Of a stretch of DNA of 32,494 nt, positions 1 through 7,521 are shown in pieces. Position 1 is the stretch's first letter. Every line of letters begins with the position of its first letter. The position numbers were made by a program, and so were the translations under genes. Source of the stretch: a virus. The stretch is from IMG/VR virus record IMGVR_UViG_3300032308_002421, positions 1 to 32,494 of that record; one strand, given 5' to 3'. The notes below the pieces were generated by a model. It did no database searches. It was given only the letters and a program-made list of their open reading frames with translations, and was not told where the DNA came from.

Positions 1-209
1 CATTCTGCCCAAGGCAAAGAATTTCTCAAACGATTCAGCATTTCCTCGGTTATTTTTTTAGATTTGTCTATTGTATTATTATTCCAACCTTCGTATAAAG
101 TATTTGTTATTGAAGGAACCCAAACTTGTGCCCTGTTTCTTCCTTCCGGATCAAGCGCAGGGTTGCTTATAACAATTCCTATATAATTTCCGTAATACTT
201 TTCGCTCAT
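1..209 (-). CDS. Baseplate hub OB-fold protein, gp5-like, N-terminal part only
   Basis: The gene starts at ATG 209 and runs off the left edge, so only about 69 residues are visible. They begin MSEKYYGNYIGIVI, followed by NPALDPEGRNRAQVWVPSI. A short Y-G-x-x-x-G-x-V strand followed by D-P-E-G-R-x-R-x-x-V-W-V-P is typical of the N-terminal OB-fold of phage gp5/VgrG-type hub-spike proteins, which sit at the tip of the tail tube and carry the puncturing device. Whether a lysozyme domain or beta-helix spike follows cannot be seen. It lies 6 nt downstream of an unknown structural gene at the end of the baseplate module, which fits. The family call is by pattern recognition. Confidence 0.62.
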   Translation of the reverse strand, partial: MSEKYYGNYIGIVISNPALDPEGRNRAQVWVPSITNTLYEGWNNNTIDKSKKITEEMLNRLRNSLPWAE

Positions 210-215
210 TTTATT

Positions 216-1589
216 TTAAAAAACTTGATCCACAGCTTCTGCTAGTTTTTGCGGTATTTTTTTGACGTAATTTCCTTCGTCTTTAATGCTATCTCCCAAA
301 TTGCTTATAGCTGTTCCCAAATCACCAACAGAAGAAGAAATATTTTTTCCTGTTTGTTTGACAATTTTGTACATACCATCTAATGGATTTTTATTCATAT
401 CTACAACAGGATCTGTATCAGAACCATCTGTCCACGAAGGACTGATACTTTCTGGAGTAGCAGATAAATCAAGACCGGACATATTAATTAAAGTAGAAAT
501 AGGACCAATAGCTCGAAATTGTGGACCAAATTTATCCACCAAAGCAGCAACAATATTTCCTTGTAATGCTTCTGCTGCCCAATAATATCCATAATTTGTC
601 AATTGATCAGTTATAAATCCATTTGGATCAGTTCCAATTTGTTCTACTAAATTTATAATGTTCAAAACATCTGCAGGTATAAAAGATTCCAACGTTGACA
701 AAGGATTGGATAAAAAGTTTGATGCTATATTGATATAATTTTGAAATTGATTTAAAAATGAAAAAATAGATCCAGATTGGGAGAATAATGAAGTAAAAAA
801 GTTTATATCATCCAATAAAACTTGTGTAGCTTCTAAAATTAAACACAATATATCAATAGGAATAATTTGTTCAATCAAAAACATAATCCATCTTTTAATT
901 TCATTTATTTTTCCGTTTATATATGTATAGAAAGCTTTAATAACACGCATCGCTCCTTGATAAATTTCTCCTATAATTTTTTGAAATGCCACAACCACAC
1001 CATTAATTCGGGCAACGATTCTTTGCAAAGATCCAAAAGCCATTGCCGGTAAAGCTAGATATGCTCTTTGTCGAATAAGATTACAAAAGTTTTCTATATT
1101 TTGAGTAAAGTCTGGATGAATTTTATTTAAAAGTTGTTCGCATAAAGGAGGAACGTTTTGATCTGGCCCACTGGCTGGATTGTTTGGCATAAGAGGCAAT
1201 TGAAATCCCCACATACCAACCTTTGTATCATGTACCGGTTCATCATAGTTTAAATCATCGGTCATTTGTCGCCAACCGGGCGTTTTTTGCAAATATCCCA
1301 ACAAAACTTCTTCATATCGCACACCATCTTTTTCGTAACCAATTTTTCCAACTGCAACTACATTTACAAGATAATCGTAAAGTTCTTTTGTTACAGTATA
1401 TTTTGGTTTTCCATCGTAAGAAAATGTAGTATTTAAAGCAGCATTTCCTTTATAAAGAATATATAAAACTCCAGCATATTTATTTAATAAAGCAGGACCT
1501 ATTAAGTCATTTTTCATATAATTTAAAACTCTGGCGGGTAATTTTGTCGATTTTTCCAACTGTTTTAAAGTCATTGTTTCTGTTGCCAT
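216..1589 (-). CDS. Putative virion structural protein, baseplate region, unknown family
   Basis: A 457-residue protein whose family I do not recognise. The N-terminal third (about 1-130) is mixed alpha/beta with many Tyr and Lys. From about residue 155 to 320 it is strongly helical and hydrophobic, with phrases such as IKRWIMFLIEQIIPIDILCLIL, but also with polar residues that argue against a plain membrane protein. The C-terminal 60 residues are polar and Gly/Ser-rich and could be a flexible or coiled tail. It lies between the gp5-like hub gene and the zinc-ribbon/hub genes on the same strand, so a baseplate or tail-tip role is inferred from position only. The start ATG at 1589 is preceded by an A/T-rich leader without a Shine-Dalgarno sequence. 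Confidence 0.6.
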   Translation of the reverse strand: MATETMTLKQLEKSTKLPARVLNYMKNDLIGPALLNKYAGVLYILYKGNAALNTTFSYDGKPKYTVTKELYDYLVNVVAVGKIGYEKDGVRYEEVLLGYLQKTPGWRQMTDDLNYDEPVHDTKVGMWGFQLPLMPNNPASGPDQNVPPLCEQLLNKIHPDFTQNIENFCNLIRQRAYLALPAMAFGSLQRIVARINGVVVAFQKIIGEIYQGAMRVIKAFYTYINGKINEIKRWIMFLIEQIIPIDILCLILEATQVLLDDINFFTSLFSQSGSIFSFLNQFQNYINIASNFLSNPLSTLESFIPADVLNIINLVEQIGTDPNGFITDQLTNYGYYWAAEALQGNIVAALVDKFGPQFRAIGPISTLINMSGLDLSATPESISPSWTDGSDTDPVVDMNKNPLDGMYKIVKQTGKNISSSVGDLGTAISNLGDSIKDEGNYVKKIPQKLAEAVDQVF

Positions 1590-1598
1590 AATATATTG

Positions 1599-1626
1599 TT
1601 TACTTTTTTTAAAAAGATGCTATGCT
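1599..1626 (+). promoter_or_regulatory. Weak sigma-70-like promoter for the dNMP kinase gene
   Basis: TTTACT (1599-1604), a 16-bp spacer and TATGCT (1621-1626), or alternatively TATATA at 1626-1631, lie just before ATG 1639. The predicted RNA would have a leader of only a few bases. The match is partial, so this is a candidate only. It would allow the plus-strand gene to be expressed separately from the minus-strand late module around it. Confidence 0.3.
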
Positions 1627-1638
1627 ATATAAAAACTT

Positions 1639-2232
1639 ATGCTTAAAGTATCAAAAATCCATCAAATTATAGGCATTTCTGGTGCTGCTCGATCCGGCAA
1701 AGATACTTTATGTAGAGGTTTGATAAGAGTTTTTTCTAAAAATTTTGGAATTAAAGCTATTCGAAGATCAATAGCAGGAGATCAAGTTAAAAAAGATTTA
1801 AAAGATTTATTACAAAATAATTTGGCAATTGATTCTTTTACAGAAAATTTTACTTTAAAAGAAGAAATTCGTCCTCTTTTGATCGAATATGGAAAATTAA
1901 TGAGAAATAAAACAAATGGTCGATATTTTATTGAAAGATTTATCAAAGAGGAAGAGACAATAAATATTATACCAGATATAAGATATGTAGAGTATCCCAA
2001 AGATGAAGGACACTGGATAAAAAATGAAATGAATGGATTTTTAGTTTTTATTGAAAGAGGTGGGATAATTGATGCAAATGATACGGAAAAAATTAACAAT
2101 AAAATAATAAAAGAAATGTCCGACTATCACATAACTTGGAATGCGTTGGATGAAAACAAAGAATCAGATCGAAATATTATCGATCAATATGCTTTGGAAA
2201 TAATTGAAAAAATGTTTACCACTTACCAATAG
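1639..2232 (+). CDS. Deoxynucleoside monophosphate kinase (T4 gp1-like)
   Basis: A 197-residue P-loop kinase expected to phosphorylate dNMPs to dNDPs for phage DNA synthesis. The Walker A loop GAARSGKDT is at residues 15-23, after a short beta strand (IIGIS), in the form typical of phage dNMP kinases of the T4 gp1 type. Later parts (the LIEYGKLMR segment near 88-96 and IPDIRY near 116-121) fit the nucleotide-binding and LID regions of such kinases. It is the only enzyme gene inside the minus-strand tail module and points against its neighbours. Its last 17 nt overlap the 3' end of the convergent zinc-ribbon gene. The other nucleotide-metabolism genes are 22 kb or more away, so this looks like an independently acquired gene. 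Confidence 0.8.
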   Translation: MLKVSKIHQIIGISGAARSGKDTLCRGLIRVFSKNFGIKAIRRSIAGDQVKKDLKDLLQNNLAIDSFTENFTLKEEIRPLLIEYGKLMRNKTNGRYFIERFIKEEETINIIPDIRYVEYPKDEGHWIKNEMNGFLVFIERGGIIDANDTEKINNKIIKEMSDYHITWNALDENKESDRNIIDQYALEIIEKMFTTYQ

Positions 2233-2530
2233 GACATTTTTCCGCCTTCAAATAAGTTTTAACTGCCATAAAACATCCACATTTTCTGCATCTTTTTTGT
2301 ATTTGATCAAAAAATTCACAATTGCTGCAGATATTTAAACGACGACTGGCTTCTTCGTCAGAAATTCTTAAACCGTTTCCAGTAGCAACACTTTGCATAT
2401 TTCTTACAATCGATGTACCTAAATTTTTTGCCATTTGCAATTGAGATGGATATGCGTTTTTGTTTGAGCTTTCCAAGCTTTTAATTTTTGCAGAATCTAA
2501 TCTTGCTTTTAATTGTTCTTTGCTTATCAT
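2216..2530 (-). CDS. Small zinc-ribbon-like protein in the baseplate cluster
   Basis: A 104-residue protein with a helical, basic N-terminal half and a Cys-rich C-terminal half. Cys68 and Cys71 form one CxxC knuckle. Cys81, Cys84, Cys86 and Cys99 form the other part, and the protein ends K-C-P-I-G-K-W. This CxxC...CxxCxC...CPxGKW layout recurs in small phage proteins encoded next to baseplate genes; I do not know its function. A zinc-binding fold is inferred from the cysteines. Its ATG overlaps the stop of the upstream hub-like gene by 4 nt (ATGA), so the two are probably translationally coupled. Its 3' end overlaps the convergent dNMP kinase gene by 17 nt. Confidence 0.7.
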   Translation of the reverse strand: MISKEQLKARLDSAKIKSLESSNKNAYPSQLQMAKNLGTSIVRNMQSVATGNGLRISDEEASRRLNICSNCEFFDQIQKRCRKCGCFMAVKTYLKAEKCPIGKW

Positions 2531-4260
2531 AAAGTTTCTGGTCTATCTTCTATATTCCAAATTTTACTAAATGTGTCGATTTTATTCGCCACAACTTCTG
2601 TTATATAATTAGTCTTGCTGAAGACATGTACAACTTTTGTAATCATCCATTGACCTAAAAATCTATCATCAAAAGGATTGTTTTCGTTTGAATTAACACT
2701 GTCGATAAATAAAAATCTACCCGGACTCCGTATCGTCAAACCATTTGCGGTAAAAGACAATGCTTCATTTAAAAATAAAGCATCTTTCATCATTATCAAT
2801 TTAGGAAGCATGGACGGCACAAATTTTCTATAAGAATTTAAATTTTGTAACATTATTCCATCTTTTTTTGTATTATTAATATTCATCAATACATGAGATC
2901 CAGCCTGATTCAAACCAAACAATCCCGTTTTACCCGTTTCTGTTAATTTATTTGCGACTTCTGTAACAGTATTTTGTTCTGAAAAAATATCATATCTTGC
3001 AGTTGAAAAATTAAAATGATGCAATTTCATATTGAGCAATTTGTTATCATCAATAGAAACCATGGGAGAAAATTTGTATTCCTTTATTCGAGAAGCTAAT
3101 CCTGACATAAAATTTTGAATATCGTTGCTAAAATCATCATACGCACGAGGAATATATGGTTTTTGCGGAGGTATTCCGTCTTCTATCATTAAATGTTCTA
3201 CTTGATTTTCTTTTGAATTTTTAAATATTTCTTCCAAGCCAAACAAATTCCAATCTTTTTCTACCGAAGATCTTCCATATCTTAAAAAAACAGGATTGCC
3301 TTCTTTAGATACGGCATTTTGCAAAAGATAATTTAAATCATCCAACACACAAGAATTTGCAGGAGATGTGTAAAAAACCAAATCTTCTCTGTCTTTTGTT
3401 ATTTTATTATTAATTTCATCATAACCATAATCCCAATCTAAATTAAAAACATTTAAAGGTATATCTGGTTTATCTATAGTACTCCCTTCATTATATCCTA
3501 TTTTTGTAGTATTTCCCTTATTAGGATTAGCAGCAGTTTCTATTAAAGATCGTATTGCAAAAGAAGCAGGTACTGCTCTTTCAATATCTGTAAGTTGATA
3601 AACGTCTCTTTGATCATTTGGGTCAGTTTGTAAAATCCCTTCACGTTTTAAGTATTCACGACCCTGAATGCTCGTTGACCATTCAATATTTCTTTCCAAA
3701 AAGTATTGATATCTCTCATCCCAAAAATAAAATTTTCTCATTTTTATTTGTGCGCTATTTGTCGGTAAATCTTCCACATCATAAATCACACAATCAAAAC
3801 ACATTTCCCATTTTTCTTTTGGAAGCTTTTCTTCAGCGGGTCCAACATCAAGCAATTTAGAAGTATTTGGTATCGGATAAATTTTAATTGAAATTTTATT
3901 TCTACCATCTGTTCTGAATATAAACGGAGCCTTTATTTTTGTTTCACCATCAGTTGCACCCCTTTCAAGTATTTCTGCATTTGTATTGAAAACAATCCAT
4001 CCTTTAACATTAAAATCAAACAAAGTTTCTTCTATAGCCAATCCTTCAATAAATGAAAAAGGAACAGCAAAAGGTTTTTCTCCATCCAACTGATTATACA
4101 TCCAAATTTCAATGTAATATAACTGATCTCTAATTTGATGTAAAAATCCGGATTTTTTACGAGAACTTTCTATTTCAGAAGAAATCGAAGGAGGCGCACT
4201 CGAAGATTGCGAATCCGGAAGTTGTGGCTGTTGAGCAAAAAGATCAAAAACGTTAGACAT
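2527..4260 (-). CDS. Probable baseplate hub protein (gp27-like position)
   Basis: A 577-residue structural protein. I chose ATG 4260 (MSNVFDLFAQQ) because the longer frame begins with TTG at 4272 and would overlap the upstream gene, whereas this start lies 5 nt after that gene's stop. The first 40 residues are Pro/Ser/Gln-rich and flexible. The body is beta-rich, and the C-terminal part has the phrase FLGQWMITKVVHVFS followed by Y-I-T-E-V-V-A-N, similar to the end of hub proteins of the gp27 / late-control-D type, which form the ring between tail tube and spike. Position near a gp5-like gene supports the hub call. It is coupled to the zinc-ribbon gene by an ATGA overlap. The family assignment is moderate; there is no catalytic motif. 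Confidence 0.5.
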   Translation of the reverse strand: MSNVFDLFAQQPQLPDSQSSSAPPSISSEIESSRKKSGFLHQIRDQLYYIEIWMYNQLDGEKPFAVPFSFIEGLAIEETLFDFNVKGWIVFNTNAEILERGATDGETKIKAPFIFRTDGRNKISIKIYPIPNTSKLLDVGPAEEKLPKEKWEMCFDCVIYDVEDLPTNSAQIKMRKFYFWDERYQYFLERNIEWSTSIQGREYLKREGILQTDPNDQRDVYQLTDIERAVPASFAIRSLIETAANPNKGNTTKIGYNEGSTIDKPDIPLNVFNLDWDYGYDEINNKITKDREDLVFYTSPANSCVLDDLNYLLQNAVSKEGNPVFLRYGRSSVEKDWNLFGLEEIFKNSKENQVEHLMIEDGIPPQKPYIPRAYDDFSNDIQNFMSGLASRIKEYKFSPMVSIDDNKLLNMKLHHFNFSTARYDIFSEQNTVTEVANKLTETGKTGLFGLNQAGSHVLMNINNTKKDGIMLQNLNSYRKFVPSMLPKLIMMKDALFLNEALSFTANGLTIRSPGRFLFIDSVNSNENNPFDDRFLGQWMITKVVHVFSKTNYITEVVANKIDTFSKIWNIEDRPETL

Positions 4261-4265
4261 AATTT

Positions 4266-4871
4266 TTAACAAGTTGCTTCATTGACATTTTTTAGCAAGT
4301 TTACTTGCAATTGATTAAATGCAAAATTAACATTACAAGAAATCTCTGAAGAATCTTGATGAGAAAAATTTAATTCTCCCAAAGAAACAGGAAAAGCATC
4401 TGTATAATCAAAAGAAATTATTTTATTATTATATTCATCCAAAGCAAATATGCTGAATCTCGAAATTAAATCTTTCATAGATACATTCATTCTTAAATCA
4501 CTATTTCCGCCAATATGACGAGATTGGATAGAAATATCTGATGTACTGGTTTTAGCGTCATTAAAAAAATTCAACCATTGCCATATCATCCAATAATTTT
4601 TATAACCATTATCGACAAAAAATTTAATAGACAAAGGATCATACGCAGGACGAGACATAGAAGATGCCTTGTATATTTGACCATCAAATGCAAGATCTAT
4701 CGAGGGAACTGAAATAGAGGGAACCGGAGATCCGTATATCGTAAATTGCAGACTATCTGCTTTGAAAGTAGAATCTAAAACGTTGTCATATTTCTTTTTT
4801 AGCATTAGAGGAATATCTAATACCATCAAAAATTTATCACTTCTAGATTTATTTAAAATTGCTTGATTCAT
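4266..4871 (-). CDS. Tail-tube-fold baseplate protein (third tube-like paralogue)
   Basis: A 201-residue protein. Residues 20-110 carry alternating strands (FTIYGSPVPSISVPSIDLAF) and a central N-Y-W-M-I-W-Q-W-L helix. The C-terminal part has D-A-F-P-V-S-L-G-E-L-N-F-S followed by a beta strand ending in NFAFN. The FP-x-S-x-G-x-L/I-x-x-S block before the last strand is characteristic of the gp19-like tube fold, which is also used by baseplate tube initiators and terminators. It starts 2 nt after the terminase stop codon and is followed by the hub-like gene. I infer a tube-initiation or tube-cap role rather than the major tube protein, because the main tube gene sits next to the sheath. Confidence 0.5.
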   Translation of the reverse strand: MNQAILNKSRSDKFLMVLDIPLMLKKKYDNVLDSTFKADSLQFTIYGSPVPSISVPSIDLAFDGQIYKASSMSRPAYDPLSIKFFVDNGYKNYWMIWQWLNFFNDAKTSTSDISIQSRHIGGNSDLRMNVSMKDLISRFSIFALDEYNNKIISFDYTDAFPVSLGELNFSHQDSSEISCNVNFAFNQLQVNLLKNVNEATC

Positions 4872-4873
4872 AA

Positions 4874-6742
4874 CTAAAATAATACAACTGGTTTGTATTC
4901 GTCACCTAATAACTTATCTTTTTCTTTATTATCTTGTGGTTTGATTATTTCTTTGGGGGCAACTCCCCAGTTTAAAAGCCAAGACTGCAATTCTGATGCA
5001 TCTTGTTGAGTTGTTAATGGTTCATTTTGATCAAATTTACCAACAAAGGAAAATCCAGCATTTGATATATTATTTTTTTTAAAACTGGAAACTTGTCCAT
5101 AAAATAAAGGACTTTTTTTAATTAAATCAGAATTATCAACTAATGGATTTATTTTTAAGGGTCTTCCTTGATCGTCTGTGTCTGCTATTTGATAATATTT
5201 CACAGCAATTGATGGATCTAATATAAACAAAGCCCAAATCAAAGATAAAACTCTGTCATCTAAATCTTCATCTTTTCTTTTGCTGAATGTATAGTTCGGT
5301 AAACGTACAAAATTTTCTAATTCTAATAAGGTATCTATATCATATAACTGAACAGCTTTTAAACTGTTCGTCCAATATCTGAAGTTTGTAACTCCTTTAT
5401 ATCTTGTATTTGTATGATTATGTATACCAAATCTATTTTCTCTATTGTAGTGCTTGCTTACTCCTTCAAAATGATAAGAAACAACTGATTCATAGTTATG
5501 AGTGTGACATAAAACATCCAGTATTTGTTGACCGTTATTATTGTTTTCAACTAAGATGGGAGGTCTTCCCCAATCGTCTAAAATTCCCATTAAACGTGTT
5601 CCAAAATGAAAAGGACTCATTTGATTTGTTGCATAAACTGCAACTTGTTTAATGGCAGTTAAATCTGATACATCTAATATTTGAGCAACAGTATTTGATC
5701 GACCAATTCCTTCTCCTACGTCAACTCCAATAACATAAAATGCATTTGGATTTGGTTCAAAAAAAACTTTATATGCTCCATTATCCATCACCAATATAGG
5801 ATCTTTGCATTGGTTTTTTAAATTTGCCAGTAATTCTGGATCAATAGCAGTTTTACCCGGCTGGTGGAAAACGTTTCCAAATTCTTGGTCAAAATCTTCT
5901 TTTGAACCCATAGCAGCAATTGTTTCTCTTTTCCAGTCTTCGTCCCGACCGGGCACGTCAAACCAATTGACCACCTCTAATTTCCATTCCCCATTTTCTT
6001 TTTGAGATTCTTGATACAACTCATAAAATTTATTATCAGTCCCATTTGGAGTACTAATAACAACAATTTGGGACTTTTTTGAGGACGAAATAATCGGAAT
6101 AGCAGATTTCCACAATTCTTTCATTAATTCGTTTGGACAGTGAGCCATTTCGTCAATAATCAAAAGATTACTGGTAGTGCCGCGAGGACCCGCAGATGAT
6201 GTTGTGCTGATTGTTATAGCAGAATCATTAGCCAAATTAAATCCGTCTTTTCTCCAAGATTTTACACTCGGTTTCATCCAAATTGGCAACTGCTCAAATG
6301 CCATTTTGATTCGTGCAAATATTTCTTTTGCTGTTGATTCTTTGTTAGCAACGATTGTAATTCTTTTATCGCTTTGGAAACACACAATCCACAACGCATA
6401 AATTGTAATGGTAGTGGTTTTACCGCTTTGACGGCTAGATAAAACAACATTAAATCTGTTATTTTTAAATGCTTTTAAAAGTCTTTTTTGATATTTGTAT
6501 AATTCTATTTTTTTCTTTCCTTCATCTAATGTTGTTATATAGAAATAATTTTCTGCAAAATGTAATATACTTTTGTTACAAAGTTTTAACTCATCAATCA
6601 TTTTATCAGTCCATTTGAACTGAGAATTTCCTCTTAAAAGATTTTCATTTCCTTTATAGAATGAAGCATCTACTGTAACATCTTCTAAGTCGATTTGTTC
6701 TAAATCATCAACATTAGAAATTTCTTTTTTCTTTCTACCCAT
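4874..6742 (-). CDS. Terminase large subunit (T4 gp17-like ATPase-nuclease)
   Basis: A 622-residue DNA-packaging motor. ATPase domain: Walker A SRQSGKT at 103-109, Walker B LLIIDE at 193-198, and a coupling motif STPNGT at 230-235. The RNase H-like nuclease domain starts with GVDVGEG (Asp341), continues with an acidic residue in ILVENNNNG (Glu399) and ends with the DEDLDDR cluster (Asp495/496), so all the expected metal-binding acids are present. Length is close to gp17 (about 610 residues). It docks on the portal and cuts and pumps DNA into proheads. Unusually, it lies among baseplate genes, between a gp53-like and a tube-fold gene, rather than beside a small terminase or the sheath. No intein or intron is seen. 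ATG 6742 has a late-promoter-like motif 8 nt upstream. Confidence 0.95.
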   Translation of the reverse strand: MGRKKKEISNVDDLEQIDLEDVTVDASFYKGNENLLRGNSQFKWTDKMIDELKLCNKSILHFAENYFYITTLDEGKKKIELYKYQKRLLKAFKNNRFNVVLSSRQSGKTTTITIYALWIVCFQSDKRITIVANKESTAKEIFARIKMAFEQLPIWMKPSVKSWRKDGFNLANDSAITISTTSSAGPRGTTSNLLIIDEMAHCPNELMKELWKSAIPIISSSKKSQIVVISTPNGTDNKFYELYQESQKENGEWKLEVVNWFDVPGRDEDWKRETIAAMGSKEDFDQEFGNVFHQPGKTAIDPELLANLKNQCKDPILVMDNGAYKVFFEPNPNAFYVIGVDVGEGIGRSNTVAQILDVSDLTAIKQVAVYATNQMSPFHFGTRLMGILDDWGRPPILVENNNNGQQILDVLCHTHNYESVVSYHFEGVSKHYNRENRFGIHNHTNTRYKGVTNFRYWTNSLKAVQLYDIDTLLELENFVRLPNYTFSKRKDEDLDDRVLSLIWALFILDPSIAVKYYQIADTDDQGRPLKINPLVDNSDLIKKSPLFYGQVSSFKKNNISNAGFSFVGKFDQNEPLTTQQDASELQSWLLNWGVAPKEIIKPQDNKEKDKLLGDEYKPVVLF

Positions 6743-6750
6743 GATTAATA

Positions 6751-6765
6751 AATACTTATAAGTAT
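6751..6765. promoter_or_regulatory. Bidirectional late-promoter-like palindrome between terminase and the 126-aa gene
   Basis: ATACTTATAAGTAT at 6752-6765 is a perfect 14-bp palindrome. On each strand it presents TATAAGTAT, close to the T4 late element TATAAATA. On the plus strand the palindrome abuts ATG 6766. On the minus strand the ATG of terminase (6742) follows after 8 nt. One element could therefore drive both divergent genes, with the plus-strand mRNA nearly or fully leaderless. The palindrome is directly visible; promoter function is inferred. Confidence 0.5.
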
Positions 6766-7146
6766 ATGAAAGTTTTTCCCTTTAGTTGGTCGAAAAGAAG
6801 ATCTACTAAAGATATGATATATCTCTATCAAAGCAAATGGCCTTTATATAATTTGTCAACATTAACTAAAAAAGGACTTTGGCAAAAATTTGAAGAAAAA
6901 ATATTAGAATTGCATAGCAAAAATTTAATAGATGATTTATCAGAAAATGATATGAATAATTTTTTGGATAAAAATCCTGATATTGAATTCGAATTGATGG
7001 TTTTTAAAAAAAGTTTAACTGATGTTTTTTTTATAAAAATAGATAAAGATTTTTATTGTTATTCAACTAGTGCATTAAAAATAAAAATGCCTTCTAAAAT
7101 AGATGTTCGTTTTTATTTTGATATTGAAAAATTTTTAAGTTTTTAA
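6766..7146 (+). CDS. Hypothetical protein on the opposite strand in the tail module
   Basis: A 126-residue protein with no family I recognise. It is Lys- and Phe-rich and lacks a signal peptide or membrane helix. The N-terminus has an FSWSKRRSTK stretch. The middle (about 40-80) is likely helical, and the end contains several short beta strands (VFFIKIDKDFYCY). It is the second single plus-strand gene inside the minus-strand late module. Its ATG touches the palindromic promoter shared with terminase, and its last 12 nt overlap the 3' end of the convergent gp53-like gene. The layout suggests an inserted accessory gene. Coding is supported by the uninterrupted frame, the start context and its exact fit between neighbours. 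Confidence 0.6.
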   Translation: MKVFPFSWSKRRSTKDMIYLYQSKWPLYNLSTLTKKGLWQKFEEKILELHSKNLIDDLSENDMNNFLDKNPDIEFELMVFKKSLTDVFFIKIDKDFYCYSTSALKIKMPSKIDVRFYFDIEKFLSF

Positions 7147-7497
7147 TTGTTTGTTTAATTCTTTTAAAACTAAATTAACATATTCTGACTTTAAAATTTT
7201 AATTTTAGTTCCTGCTTGTGGCATTTTTATTGGATTTTGAACTTGATTATAAGAGCAAACTAACCACCAAAGTTCTATTGTGTTATATGCTTTGTATGAT
7301 ATATACGTCCAACTGTCATCATATTGAATAAAATATTCATCTTCCAATACGCTATTATCCGCAGGAAATACGTTTATATTTCTCAATAAATTATAAAAAC
7401 GCATATTACTTTCATTATCTGTATAAATGTTAAAAAAGTTTTCGTAACGATATACAGATAACTTTGGTAAATCTTTTATTTCATTTTGTCTTATCAT
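7135..7497 (-). CDS. Baseplate wedge protein, gp53-like (LysM-like)
   Basis: A 120-residue protein. The N-terminal half is Tyr/Phe/Asn-rich. The C-terminal half contains W-T-Y-I-S-Y-K-A-Y-N-T, then WWLVCSYNQVQNP, then P-x-A-G-T-K-I-K-I-L. This is a LysM-like layout (a slot such as Y-x-T-x-x-x-L-W-x-I-x-x-x-N-x-x-x-P, then x-x-G-x-x-I-x-I) found in T4 gp53 and related wedge proteins, where it helps join the wedges into the baseplate. Neighbours are the gp48/54-like cap gene and terminase. Its 3' end overlaps the convergent 126-aa gene by 12 nt. Confidence 0.6.
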   Translation of the reverse strand: MIRQNEIKDLPKLSVYRYENFFNIYTDNESNMRFYNLLRNINVFPADNSVLEDEYFIQYDDSWTYISYKAYNTIELWWLVCSYNQVQNPIKMPQAGTKIKILKSEYVNLVLKELNKQLKT

Positions 7498-7521
7498 ATT
7501 ATTGTAAAAATTTTGGTGAGG

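Noticed and set aside
2217-2257. Inverted repeat AAAAATGT / ACATTTTT at a convergent gene junction
   Set aside because: Considered as a terminator, but it has few G/C pairs, an 18-nt loop and no U-run, and both arms are coding.
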